Shown piece after piece: positions 8,827-17,725 of a DNA stretch of 64,000 bases. The notes beneath the pieces were generated by a model. That model ran no database searches and was not told the DNA's origin. It saw only the letters and a program-made list of their open reading frames with translations. The stretch comes from Aliivibrio wodanis (GTDB lineage Bacteria; Pseudomonadota; Gammaproteobacteria; Enterobacterales; Vibrionaceae), in assembly GCA_000953695.1 (NCBI GenBank), contig LN554847.1, positions 1,119,801-1,183,800 of the forward strand, read 5' to 3'. Both the position numbers and the translations under genes were made by a program. Each line of letters opens with the position of its first letter. Position 1 is the first letter of the stretch.

Positions 8827-9621
8827 TTAATTCAACGTCTCTTTAATTTCATCAGAGCTAAAACCATGAGAATAAAGATAGGCATAAGCTTTACTTTTTT
8901 CTTTAGATTTACTTAAATCAAAGCGTTTTTTATCTAATCGTAATTGGCAGTTCTCATAAAAATCAATCGAACCGTCCATCTCTAGTTTTTCAATTTCTTC
9001 ATCAAAAGTAGATATATCGATCAGCTTTTGTTTTAACTCCCTTTTGATAACAGACTTGCCTTTTAGCTTACGGGCTAACTTTTCAATCTCTTTTACGATA
9101 TCCGCTTTATCGGCTTTAATTTGCATTTTAGATGGCAACGCAGAGGCTACAGGATGAGATTTTATTGCCTCACGGACATCGGCAGATTTAAAACCAAACT
9201 TAGTTAGCGTGGCATATAATTTATCATTCGATAATGAGTCTAAATTCATATTCGCTAATCGATTATTCAATAACGTTATTTCACACACTTCATCACGATT
9301 AGAGACATACACTATTGCTTCATTAACAATCGATTCATTAATGCCTTTTTCTCTCAATTTAGACAAAATAAACTGACTGCCCTTCTCGCCACTAAAGGCC
9401 ATTTCGACAAAGTTAATCGCAAAGTTCTTATCTGATTTTAGATAGCCACGCTCAATCAAGTCATTCAAAACCGTATCAATCCATTCTTGATTATCGGTTT
9501 TAGCAATCAATTTCTTACGTAATTCATCAATGGTTCTGTCTTTGGCTTCAAGATGATAAAAAGCACTGCCATACACGTTATCAATGGTTTTTGCAGGTTT
9601 TACGGGACGTTGACTGAACAT
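8827..9621 (-). CDS. RecX-like protein, long form
   Basis: RecX proteins bind RecA filaments and modulate recombination. This 264-residue protein carries the family's repeated three-helix pattern: DNVYGSAFYHLEAKDRT...LRKKLIAK near residues 15-42, LIERGYLKSDKNFAINFVE near 56-74, and SQFILSKLREKGI near 82-94. The diverged second half has similar helical repeats. Typical gammaproteobacterial RecX is about 150-165 residues and lies beside recA. This one is much longer and has no recA nearby, so it is probably a second, diverged RecX paralogue. A role in recombination is inference from family only. Confidence 0.75.
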   Translation of the reverse strand: MFSQRPVKPAKTIDNVYGSAFYHLEAKDRTIDELRKKLIAKTDNQEWIDTVLNDLIERGYLKSDKNFAINFVEMAFSGEKGSQFILSKLREKGINESIVNEAIVYVSNRDEVCEITLLNNRLANMNLDSLSNDKLYATLTKFGFKSADVREAIKSHPVASALPSKMQIKADKADIVKEIEKLARKLKGKSVIKRELKQKLIDISTFDEEIEKLEMDGSIDFYENCQLRLDKKRFDLSKSKEKSKAYAYLYSHGFSSDEIKETLN

Positions 9622-9707
9622 GATGACCTCTGATGTTAATGATCTTATGAGATCCGAATCTACCGTATCCCACGCTAAGATGCTATCAATTACGTTAATA
9701 ACAAAAT

Positions 9708-11171
9708 TTAATTATTCTCAATGGTTTTACAGTGATCTGCAACAATTCTAGCCAATGTCTTTATGCCATTTATCCACTTATCATTCTCTCGATAAGAGGC
9801 AAAGCTCACTCTAAGGCAATGCTTATACTGCTCTTGAGTACAAAACATCGTGCCGGGCAATACACTGATTTGTTCTTTCAGCGCTTGCTTATAAATCTCA
9901 GTCCCGTCGGCTCCTACTGGCAAGGTTAACCAACATAAAAAGCCACCTTCAGGTTGAGAGAGATAATAACGTTCTCTCATGTGTTCATAACCATTTAACG
10001 CTTCTGTCAGCTGTTGAGACACTCGTTTTTGATTGTGCTTATAACTGCGTTGAACTCGATGAATGTGTTGTTTATATTTGCCTTTTTTCAAGAAATCACT
10101 GACTGCTGATTGAATAAGATTAACGCTGCCCATGTTCTCTGACATTAAGCGTTTTTCTATTTGTGCTTGGTATTTCCCAGCAAGAATCCACCCTATTCGT
10201 AATCGCGAATCTAAGGTTTTTGAAAGCGAGCTACAATAAATCACTCTGTCTTCAGTATCTAGCGATTTAAAGGTTTTTTGTATCCCTTCATAAGTCAGGC
10301 TACCAAACACATCTTCTTCAATAAAAGGTATACCTTCTGTCGCTTTTAGTAATGCTCGACGTGCGGATTCAGATTGGGTATATCCCGTTGGATTATTATT
10401 GGTCGGGTTAACCAAAATGGCTTTTACATCCCATGTTTTTACGGCTTGCTCTACCGCACTAATATCTAGCCCATAATTGAAATGATTAGGGATCTCGATG
10501 ACTTTTAAGTTCAATGATTCAAGTAATAATAAAGAGCCGAAATAACACGGTGAATCGACAAGAACAATGTCTCCAGGCCTTGTTAATGCTTGCAAACTTA
10601 AACTAATGGCTTGCTGTGCTCCATGAGTAATAAGGACTTCATTTGCTGATACTGAGATCCCTAAATCTTGAGTGATATTCGCAATGTATTTAAGCAAAGA
10701 AGCATTACCTGGAGGCAATAAATACGAACTGGGAATATTCACTTGTTGGCGGCTGTGACGACCAATTTCAGCATATAAACTTCGAATCGCAGGAAAATCA
10801 ATATCCGGATGTGCTGATCCCATTGGTAATAAGTTTTGTTGATTTGGTTGACGTAAAATAGCTTTACTGAGTGAGAGTAAATCAATATCACAAGGTGCGT
10901 TCAAAGTGTCATTTTGAAGCTCTTTGGGCAGATTTATATCAGCAACCATATATCCCGAACGATCATGCGCGACCAATACTTGCTTTGCTTCTAGTTCTTC
11001 ATACGCTCGAATTACTGTGTTTTTCCCAACCGATAAACTCGCACTTAACTCTCGGATCGAAGGCAGCTTATCTCCTTTTAGATACAAGCCACGCTCAATC
11101 CCTTGTTGTATATGTTCCTTTATTTGTTGATATTTCTTCATCACTCTAACCCAATTATCAACAGTCACCAT
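9708..11171 (-). CDS. MocR/PdxR-type regulator (GntR HTH fused to aminotransferase fold)
   Basis: This 487-residue fusion has an N-terminal winged helix of the GntR family (about residues 12-75, LPSIRELSASLSVGKNTV). A fold-type I PLP-dependent aminotransferase domain covers the rest. The PLP lysine lies in YCSSLSKTLDSRLRIGW and the cofactor contacts in NPTNNNPTGYT. MocR proteins use the aminotransferase domain as an effector sensor and usually control a divergent gene, here an EamA exporter. The start may instead be the ATG at 11141 (MKKYQQIKEHI), which is nearer the usual family beginning. That would leave both upstream CTGTACCCA repeats fully outside the coding region. Confidence 0.9.
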   Translation of the reverse strand: MVTVDNWVRVMKKYQQIKEHIQQGIERGLYLKGDKLPSIRELSASLSVGKNTVIRAYEELEAKQVLVAHDRSGYMVADINLPKELQNDTLNAPCDIDLLSLSKAILRQPNQQNLLPMGSAHPDIDFPAIRSLYAEIGRHSRQQVNIPSSYLLPPGNASLLKYIANITQDLGISVSANEVLITHGAQQAISLSLQALTRPGDIVLVDSPCYFGSLLLLESLNLKVIEIPNHFNYGLDISAVEQAVKTWDVKAILVNPTNNNPTGYTQSESARRALLKATEGIPFIEEDVFGSLTYEGIQKTFKSLDTEDRVIYCSSLSKTLDSRLRIGWILAGKYQAQIEKRLMSENMGSVNLIQSAVSDFLKKGKYKQHIHRVQRSYKHNQKRVSQQLTEALNGYEHMRERYYLSQPEGGFLCWLTLPVGADGTEIYKQALKEQISVLPGTMFCTQEQYKHCLRVSFASYRENDKWINGIKTLARIVADHCKTIENN

Positions 11172-11223
11172 CTGTACCCAATAAAATAACTAAAACTGTC
11201 TCTTATCTCAATAGCTGTACCCA
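11172..11223. promoter_or_regulatory. Paired CTGTACCCA direct repeats, candidate MocR operator
   Basis: CTGTACCCA occurs at 11172-11180 and again at 11215-11223, in the same orientation and 43 bp apart, about four helical turns. The repeats lie in the divergent promoter region of the regulator and the EamA gene. Some MocR regulators are known to bind spaced direct repeats, so this is a plausible self-regulatory operator. Confidence 0.6.
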
Positions 11224-11272
11224 GTTAAAGTACGCGAAAGACAACAATATAAAACAATACACAGGAATTCTC

Positions 11273-12163
11273 ATGCTAACTAAATTCATCCCTTTCATCT
11301 TCGTCGCCTTATGGAGTTCTGGCTTTATCGGTGCTCAATATGGATTGCAATTTGCTGAGCCTGCCACTTTTTTGCTGATTAGAATGATCGGGAATATTAT
11401 CGTTTTTATTATATTGTTATTCACATTCAAAGCTCATCTTCCAAAGGGGAAAGAAGCGATTCATTCTTTGATTGCCGGTGTATTAATTCATGGGTTCTAT
11501 TTAGGCGGAACCTATCAAGCAATTGCCCTTGGAATGTCCTCAGGCCTGTGTGCTTTATTGGTGGGAGTTCAACCCATTCTCACTGCGGTATTATTGGTTA
11601 ACTTTGGCAACCAACGCCTACAACCTGTGCAATGGGTAGGCTTAGCGCTTGGTTTAATAGGGATAACCTTAGTATTACAAGGTAATATCGAATGGCAGGA
11701 CACCAGTAATCAATACACCGCTTACCTGTTTGCGTTTATCGCATTAATTGGCATTACCTTTGGCACTTTATACCAAAAAAGATACTGTCAGAACGTAGAT
11801 TTAGTCGGTAGCATGGTTTGGCAATACAGTGCGGCTTCTTTGGTCTTTTTACCTGTCGCTTTATTAAATGAAACCATGGTGGTGACTTGGAATGCTGAAT
11901 TTATTTTTGGTTTATCATGGCTAGTTTTGGTTGTCTCGGTTACTGCCATTTCACTGCTGCTTTATATGATAAAAAAAGGCGACTCTTCTAGCGTTGCTTC
12001 TACTTTTTATCTCATTCCACCAATGACCGCATTTCAAGCATGGATCATCTTTGATGAGCATTTTGATACCCAAGGTGCAGTAGGGTTTGCTCTTGCTGCT
12101 GTCGCTGTTTATCTGGTAATAAGAAAACCAAAAGAGCGTCCACTAATAGAAGCGACTCAATAG
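11273..12163 (+). CDS. EamA-family (DMT superfamily) transporter
   Basis: This 296-residue inner-membrane protein has about ten hydrophobic helices in two EamA repeats (roughly 5-135 and 150-288). Repeat one begins FIPFIFVALWSSGFIGAQYG and ends in a GLIGITLVL segment, a typical EamA boundary. Family members export amino acids and small metabolites. It is transcribed divergently from a MocR-type regulator whose PLP domain probably senses an amine or amino acid, so an amino-acid-like substrate is a reasonable guess. The C-terminus is short and hydrophilic (KPKERPLIEATQ). Confidence 0.9.
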   Translation: MLTKFIPFIFVALWSSGFIGAQYGLQFAEPATFLLIRMIGNIIVFIILLFTFKAHLPKGKEAIHSLIAGVLIHGFYLGGTYQAIALGMSSGLCALLVGVQPILTAVLLVNFGNQRLQPVQWVGLALGLIGITLVLQGNIEWQDTSNQYTAYLFAFIALIGITFGTLYQKRYCQNVDLVGSMVWQYSAASLVFLPVALLNETMVVTWNAEFIFGLSWLVLVVSVTAISLLLYMIKKGDSSSVASTFYLIPPMTAFQAWIIFDEHFDTQGAVGFALAAVAVYLVIRKPKERPLIEATQ

Positions 12164-12283
12164 CGAGTTTAAATAGGTGAGGACTCATTTGATAGGGAGA
12201 TTCTCACCCACGTCTTTCATTATGGAACTTATCATGGTATTTCTACTCAATAGTACTAAGTAGTTCAATAATGTAGGCAAAAA

Positions 12284-12994
12284 ATGACGTCTCTTGTTCA
12301 TGTAAAGCACGTATCTAAACAATATTCTGACTCAAATCAGCAAGCGATTAATGACATCAGTTTTGATCTTAATGCAGGCCAAGTTCTTGGTTTACTCGGC
12401 CACAATGGCGCAGGGAAATCGACACTGATCAATGCCTTGCTCGGTGCACATCGCTATCAAGGCGACATCAGTATTAATGGATTGCATCCTATCGACCAGC
12501 ACGCTGAATTAATGCAACACCTTGCGTATATTTCAGATATCAATGTCTTGCCTGAATGGATGAGCGTCAAGCAATTATTAAAATACACCTCGGGCATTCA
12601 TCCTAGTTTTGATATTAGTAAAGCGACTGCCATCTTAGAAAGCACCAACATCAAGCTAAAAAGTACCATTAAAAGCCTGTCTAAAGGGATGAAGGTGCAA
12701 GTTCATTTAGCCATCGTAATAGCAACAAATACGAAAGTACTTATTTTAGATGAACCGACATTAGGGCTGGATTTATTGTACCGCGACACCTTTTATCAGC
12801 ATTTAACGTCTTGGTTTAATGCTGGAGAACGCTGCTTGATTATTGCAAGCCACGAAGTGTCCGAAATTGAACACTTATTAACGGATGTTCTAATATTAAA
12901 GCAAGGCCGAATAGTGAAACAAGAAAACATGGATAACATTCCACAAGGCACGTTAGCCGAACTCTTTATCACGCTTCAAAAGGAGTCAATCTAA
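12284..12994 (+). CDS. ABC transporter ATP-binding protein
   Basis: This 236-residue ATPase couples hydrolysis to export by the permease encoded next. It has Walker A GHNGAGKST (about residues 38-46), Walker B VLILDEPTLGLD and the H-loop histidine in IIASHEVSEIEH. The signature motif reads LSKGMKVQ instead of LSGGQ, a variation common in the YtrB/CcmA-like export branch. The stop codon overlaps the start of the permease gene by one base (TAATG), indicating translational coupling. The substrate is unknown. No GntR/YtrA regulator is adjacent. Confidence 0.9.
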   Translation: MTSLVHVKHVSKQYSDSNQQAINDISFDLNAGQVLGLLGHNGAGKSTLINALLGAHRYQGDISINGLHPIDQHAELMQHLAYISDINVLPEWMSVKQLLKYTSGIHPSFDISKATAILESTNIKLKSTIKSLSKGMKVQVHLAIVIATNTKVLILDEPTLGLDLLYRDTFYQHLTSWFNAGERCLIIASHEVSEIEHLLTDVLILKQGRIVKQENMDNIPQGTLAELFITLQKESI

Positions 12995-13866
12995 TGCGTC
13001 CATTTCTATTTATGCTTGAAAAAGAATTCATTGAACACAAAACAGTTACTCGTGTTCCACTATTTATTCTTGTTTGCGGCGTGGCACTTTTCATCAGTGT
13101 GATGATGAACACGAGCCTACAAGATAACTTATTTATTTCAGTCCAAACTCAAGGAGATTTCACGCCATTTTCGACTGAGTTTTCTAATGATTTACAAATG
13201 ATGTTGAGCTTTATGGCTGGTATTCTGTCATTAGCGCTAACGACAACCTACTTCTCAAAAACGCTCAGAAAAGAACGTAAAGAAGGCAGCTCTGCATTTT
13301 GGCGCAGTCTGCCAATATCAAGTCAATATACGCATGCCGTGAAATTGGCCTTTGGTCTTATCGCTATTCCGCTAATTTTCTCTTTACTTGTGTTAGTTGC
13401 GAACCTTTTCTTCTGGATTATTAGTTTATCAAGTGACACGGTTTTAGTGATGCTTCATGAACACACCTCCTTCATTTCGATTATCACCAACTGGTTACAA
13501 TTTATGGGCCGCATGATGCTAGTCAGCCTTGTAATGTTACCGATAGCAGCGTTAATTATTAGTATTTCACAAGTCAGTAATTCACCATTAATCGTCGTAT
13601 TTTTAGGAGGTTACGCACTGAAAGTAATGTCGACATGGATATTAGGATGGGATGGTATTGCGGTGTTTTTAACCCATATTTATAAGATACCAACAACGAT
13701 TTTACTGTCGAATAATCCATTAATGAGTTTTGCTAATGCAGGTGTTGGCTTTCTAACGCTTTATTCACTTATTGGTGTTATTGCCTTGTTTGTGAGTGTG
13801 TCTTTGTATCGTACCACTGAGGTATCTTGGCAATCACTCAATCCAAATTGGGTATTTAAAAGATAA
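12994..13866 (+). CDS. ABC transporter permease
   Basis: This 290-residue membrane protein has about six hydrophobic segments (around residues 20-37, 70-88, 118-150, 172-196, 200-222, 250-272). It contains the cytoplasmic FSKTLRKERKEGSSAFWRSLP loop typical of ABC-2-type export permeases. It starts inside the stop of the ATPase gene and is followed by a strong terminator, so the pair forms a self-contained exporter unit. Function beyond export is not predictable. Confidence 0.85.
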   Translation: MRPFLFMLEKEFIEHKTVTRVPLFILVCGVALFISVMMNTSLQDNLFISVQTQGDFTPFSTEFSNDLQMMLSFMAGILSLALTTTYFSKTLRKERKEGSSAFWRSLPISSQYTHAVKLAFGLIAIPLIFSLLVLVANLFFWIISLSSDTVLVMLHEHTSFISIITNWLQFMGRMMLVSLVMLPIAALIISISQVSNSPLIVVFLGGYALKVMSTWILGWDGIAVFLTHIYKIPTTILLSNNPLMSFANAGVGFLTLYSLIGVIALFVSVSLYRTTEVSWQSLNPNWVFKR

Positions 13867-13895
13867 CGGCTTTATTCCTACAAACGTACAGCAAG

Positions 13896-13928
13896 AAAAG
13901 GGAGAGGCTAATTAGTCTCTCCCTTTTC
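13896..13928. terminator. Bidirectional terminator
   Basis: AAAAGGGAGAGGCTAATT pairs with AGTCTCTCCCTTTT, leaving A/U tracts on both sides. It separates the ABC operon from the convergent EAL gene. Confidence 0.88.
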
Positions 13929-13941
13929 TATTGGGTCAATT

Positions 13942-15371
13942 TTATCCCTTTACGATTGAATAAAATTCACTGAGCGGCATCGGTTTAAAGTACAAGAAAC
14001 CTTGATGAGATGAGATGCTTAAATCATTCAAAATCTGTTTCTGATTCTTATTTTCAACCCCTTCAGCCACCAGATTTATATTCAAATTATTCGCCAATAA
14101 AATAATGTTTTCTAATATTTTTAGAGACTGTTTGTTGGTTTCAATATCATCAATAAATGATTTATCAATTTTCACAAAATCAAACTGATAATAATTCAAA
14201 TACTGCAATGATGAATACCCAGTTCCATAATCATCTAGCGCAAACTTAACCCCAATTTCTCTGAACTTTTGCATGTATAAAATAATTTTGTGTCTATCTT
14301 CAAATTCAGTCGATTCAGTGAACTCTAAAACCAAAATACATTTTTCAGATAGCTGCTTGCATAAGTGGTATATTTCATCATCATACAGACAGCTTTCCGT
14401 CAAATTAACGCTGATCCTTAACCCATTATGCAATGAATCTTTATAATGATCATTCAGCTGAAATAATATCGATTTGGTCATTTTTTCCATTAATCCAAAC
14501 CGTTCCACTTTAGGAATAAACTCTATTGGTGAAATTATATTACCACAAGGCATGATCCATCGGGCGAGTATTTCACCCCCGATAATTTGTTCATTACTAT
14601 TTACGATAGGCTGAACAAAAGGTGTTATTTGATTTTTTCTAATTGCATTTCTTAGCTTATAGAACCCGAAGTTAAGATATGTAACCTTGCTCGATAAAGT
14701 ACATAACGGCAACACTATTAATACAAAAATAACAATAATAAGTTGATTATCAAGTAGATAAGATTTAATTGAAGTCCACCTGTCATATTTAAGTAATAAA
14801 TAAAAATCATACTTATTTGATGAGTATATTTTCTCATCTATTGGATCATGAATACCAAACACATTACCTTTCGATATCGTATATTCAGAATTTGATAATA
14901 CGATATGCCCAAGTCGCCTATCTTCTAACTCTACAGGTACCTCTTTCATAAAAAACTGAAGACCGTTATCATTATCATACCGATGATAATATGAAATACT
15001 TGGCTGATTAGTTAACAGATTATTTTCTTTTATATATATTTCTTTTTTAGGTACCTCTTTTTTGGATATTTTTTCACCAACAATAGAGCTACAAAAGTAC
15101 TGACCATCTCGGATCACAGAGATACTATTAATCAACGGGCAACGCGCCACTTTTTTCTGTAATGACAGCATCATCTCTTGGCAAGTTTGCTCTTTAAGAG
15201 AAGAAAGTTCTTGAACTGATGTTTTTATTTTATCAAACCGTGACTCAATATTTTCGACTGTGGTTTTAATATTAGTTTCAACATATTCCGTATAATCAGC
15301 ATAAATAACGTATTTAAAAAAACAAATACGGCAATCATCCCAATCATATATTTATTAAAGAGACCTTTCAT
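13942..15371 (-). pseudogene. CSS-motif EAL phosphodiesterase, disrupted by a frameshift
   Basis: The intact downstream part (ATG at 15174) encodes a 410-residue product. It holds the C-terminal half of a periplasmic CSS domain (GQYFCSS), a membrane helix (about 145-165) and a full EAL domain with GGEILARW, SVNLTES, LEFTES, LDDYGTGYSSL, VKIDKSFI and AEGVEN. Catalytic residues for c-di-GMP hydrolysis look intact. The expected N-terminus (MKGLFNKYMIGMIAVFVF, starting at 15371) is in another frame. The two frames meet at a run of seven T on the coding strand (15316-15322), and one extra T would rejoin them into about 476 residues. Without that, membrane topology is lost. Phase variation or a sequencing error are alternatives to true decay. 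Confidence 0.75.
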
Positions 15372-15472
15372 TAATTTTATCTATTCCTGCACCAACATTC
15401 ATTTAACCAATAGAAATAAGTCATTATTCAAATTTCTACTTGAAATTATTTTATGAATGCGAAAATTAAGAT

Positions 15473-15496
15473 GACTATCTGTAAATACAGATAGTC
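15473..15496. repeat. Perfect 10-bp inverted repeat
   Basis: GACTATCTGT and ACAGATAGTC are separated by AAAT. It lies between the CNNM-family stop codon (15589) and the upstream end of the EAL gene, both on the minus strand. No U-tract follows, so it may be a weak terminator, an mRNA-stabilising hairpin or an operator for the EAL gene. Confidence 0.55.
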
Positions 15497-15588
15497 TATC
15501 TCATAAATAAAAGCGCTTAACTACTCCCTCTACTGGCTTTTCAGTATGTCCTATACCAATGTTAAGTTAAATCACTATAAAACTAAAT

Positions 15589-16881
15589 TTAGCTATCAAA
15601 TACCTGATAAGTCACTCTAACTTTATTTGCACGATTATTATCAACAGAAAGTACCTCAAAGTTCCAATCTTGATATTGAATCGAATCGCCAATCGCAGGT
15701 ACATTATTAGTTAACCACATAAACATTCCTGTTAATGTTTGATAATCAGCTTTTTTTTCTTCAGGCAATGATGCCAAGCATAAGGTATCTTTTAATACGG
15801 TAATAGGAATTGAACCATCAAGAATCCACTCTTGTTCTGAGATCTGCTCTGCCCATGAATCATTCGGATTTTCAGATTTGAATTCACCAGCTAGCGCTTC
15901 TAAGAGATCTTTTTGAGTCACAATGCCTTGCGCGTCACCGTATTCATCAACAACCAGAGCAATCTCTTCACCTGTCGTTCTTAGCAGCTCAAGCAGTTGA
16001 CTGCCAAATTTATTTTCTAATATGGTTAAACACGGTAATAAATTACGCATTAACCATTTAGTGCCATGCTCTTGATGTGATGCTTTAAGTAAAAATCGCG
16101 AGGTAGTAAAACCAAGCACGTTGTCCATACCACCACGGGTTACTGGGTAAATAGAATAATCAGATCGCAATAACTTTGGTAAGTTTTCATCCCATGATTG
16201 TTCAGTATCAAAATAAACCAATTCACTTCTTGGCGTCATTAATGATGCTACTTTCCGATCATCCAAATGAAAAATATTACGCATCATATTATGTTCTTGT
16301 TTCTCTATTACGCCTTGCTCTGAACCTTCATTCAATAACGCTTGAATATCATCCTCAGTAATAGATACCTCATCTTGATTTGAACGTCCAAGTAAACGCA
16401 ATATTGCATCTGTCGAGATAGATAACAAAAAAACAAAAGGCCTAGAAATAGACGCTAATACACTAATTAATGGTGCTATAAGTGTAGATATACGCTCAGC
16501 ATGGAACTGCGCTATACGTTTTGGCACTAATTCACCAATAACAATAGAAATGTACGTAATAATCACAACCGTAGAGATAGTTGATATAGTTGGCGCTATC
16601 GTTATAGGCACTCCTAAAGATACGATCAGCTCAGATATCGGCCCAGCCAGTGCAGCTTCGCCTAAAATACCATTAAGAATACCAATAACAGTAATACCTA
16701 TCTGCACAGTAGATAAAAACTGTGTTGGCTCTTCAGCTAATTTAATTGCTTTAGCCGCAGATGAACTCCCTTCTGCTGCCAGTTTTTGTAATCGACTCTT
16801 TTTTGCTGTCATCAATGCAATTTCAGACATAGCAAACACACCATTAATCACAATCAAAAAAAGTAATATGGCAATATCCAA
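15589..16881 (-). CDS. CNNM/CBS-domain protein (CorC/HlyC family, hemolysin-like)
   Basis: This approximately 430-residue inner-membrane protein has a CNNM transmembrane domain with four hydrophobic helices (about 1-190, opening MDIAILLFLIVINGVFAMSE). Paired CBS domains follow (about 205-325, MTPRSELVYFD and VVDEYGDAQGIVTQKDLLEAL). A C-terminal CorC_HlyC domain ends the protein. The family is linked to Mg2+/Co2+ transport; the name hemolysin is historical. I place the start at TTG 16881 because GAGG lies 6 nt upstream and the family begins with this residue pattern. The upstream in-frame ATG (16917) would add 12 residues without a good ribosome-binding site. Confidence 0.88.
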   Translation of the reverse strand: MDIAILLFLIVINGVFAMSEIALMTAKKSRLQKLAAEGSSSAAKAIKLAEEPTQFLSTVQIGITVIGILNGILGEAALAGPISELIVSLGVPITIAPTISTISTVVIITYISIVIGELVPKRIAQFHAERISTLIAPLISVLASISRPFVFLLSISTDAILRLLGRSNQDEVSITEDDIQALLNEGSEQGVIEKQEHNMMRNIFHLDDRKVASLMTPRSELVYFDTEQSWDENLPKLLRSDYSIYPVTRGGMDNVLGFTTSRFLLKASHQEHGTKWLMRNLLPCLTILENKFGSQLLELLRTTGEEIALVVDEYGDAQGIVTQKDLLEALAGEFKSENPNDSWAEQISEQEWILDGSIPITVLKDTLCLASLPEEKKADYQTLTGMFMWLTNNVPAIGDSIQYQDWNFEVLSVDNNRANKVRVTYQVFDS

Positions 16882-17069
16882 TGTAAACCTCGAAAATAAA
16901 ATAATGAAAATCAGCAAAGGTGCTGAAAATTTCTACTCTTATATTCCTGATTTTCATTAAGGTCAATAACTATATTGACCTTATTTTAAGCAATCGAAAA
17001 TACACCACCATATTCTTACATTTACTTAAATATTTTAACTAGCATAAAGAATAGTAGGCATCTTTTAAT

Positions 17070-17621
17070 CTACTTTTGGTCAAGTCGCTTAATCAATTTG
17101 GCTGGCGTACCGCCGTATAAACAATCTGATGGTATATCATGATTAACTACCGAGTTTGCAGCAATTACAGAGCGAGACCCTATAGTAACCCCCTGATTAA
17201 TAACAACACTCCCACCAACCCAAACATCATCTTCAATAACAATCGGCTTACAGAAAGTCTCCCACCGTCTACGGCTTGTATAATCAAGAGAGTGTGATGC
17301 GGTATAAAACTGTACATTTGGACCGATTAATACATGATTGCCAATAGTAATTTCAGCTCCATCTAACATAGTGACATTCATATTTATAAAAGTTTGCTCA
17401 CCAATTGAAATCGTTTTACCAAACTCACAGAAAAACGGTGATTGAACAACACTCTGGCCAAACGAGTTAAATATTTGAGATAAAATAGAGTCTTTATCTT
17501 CCTTAGAAGGGTGAAGGTTAAATTCCTGAAGCCTTTGTTGTGTCTTATTACGAATGGCTTCTATTTCTGGATCTAACCCATTAAATATTTGTCCATTTTT
17601 CATTTTTTCAAATTCTGACAT
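17070..17621 (-). CDS. Sugar O-acetyltransferase (LacA/Maa/NodL type)
   Basis: This 183-residue left-handed beta-helix enzyme transfers acetyl from acetyl-CoA to a sugar hydroxyl. The N-terminal helical cap includes EKMKNGQIFNGLDPEI, the maltose/galactoside acetyltransferase start. Hexapeptide repeats follow (IGNHVLIGPNVQFYT, VWVGGSVVINQGVTIGSRSVIAANSVV), with the catalytic histidine in TASHSLD. Length and order match LacA/Maa (about 183-203 residues). The neighbours share no pathway, so the acceptor sugar is unknown; it probably detoxifies or modifies free sugars. Confidence 0.92.
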   Translation of the reverse strand: MSEFEKMKNGQIFNGLDPEIEAIRNKTQQRLQEFNLHPSKEDKDSILSQIFNSFGQSVVQSPFFCEFGKTISIGEQTFINMNVTMLDGAEITIGNHVLIGPNVQFYTASHSLDYTSRRRWETFCKPIVIEDDVWVGGSVVINQGVTIGSRSVIAANSVVNHDIPSDCLYGGTPAKLIKRLDQK

Positions 17622-17725
17622 GACTCACCTCTAAGGCTCAATTAGATATAAAACAATATAAATTGCAGTATATTCCAATTGAGCAGTGTAAATAGAGTAA
17701 AGCTGCAAAATAAAAGTTTCCGCTT

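Noticed and set aside
12164-12283. GGTGAG/CTCACC hairpin after the EamA gene
   Set aside because: The stem is short with a long loop and no U-tract, so it is not convincing as a terminator.
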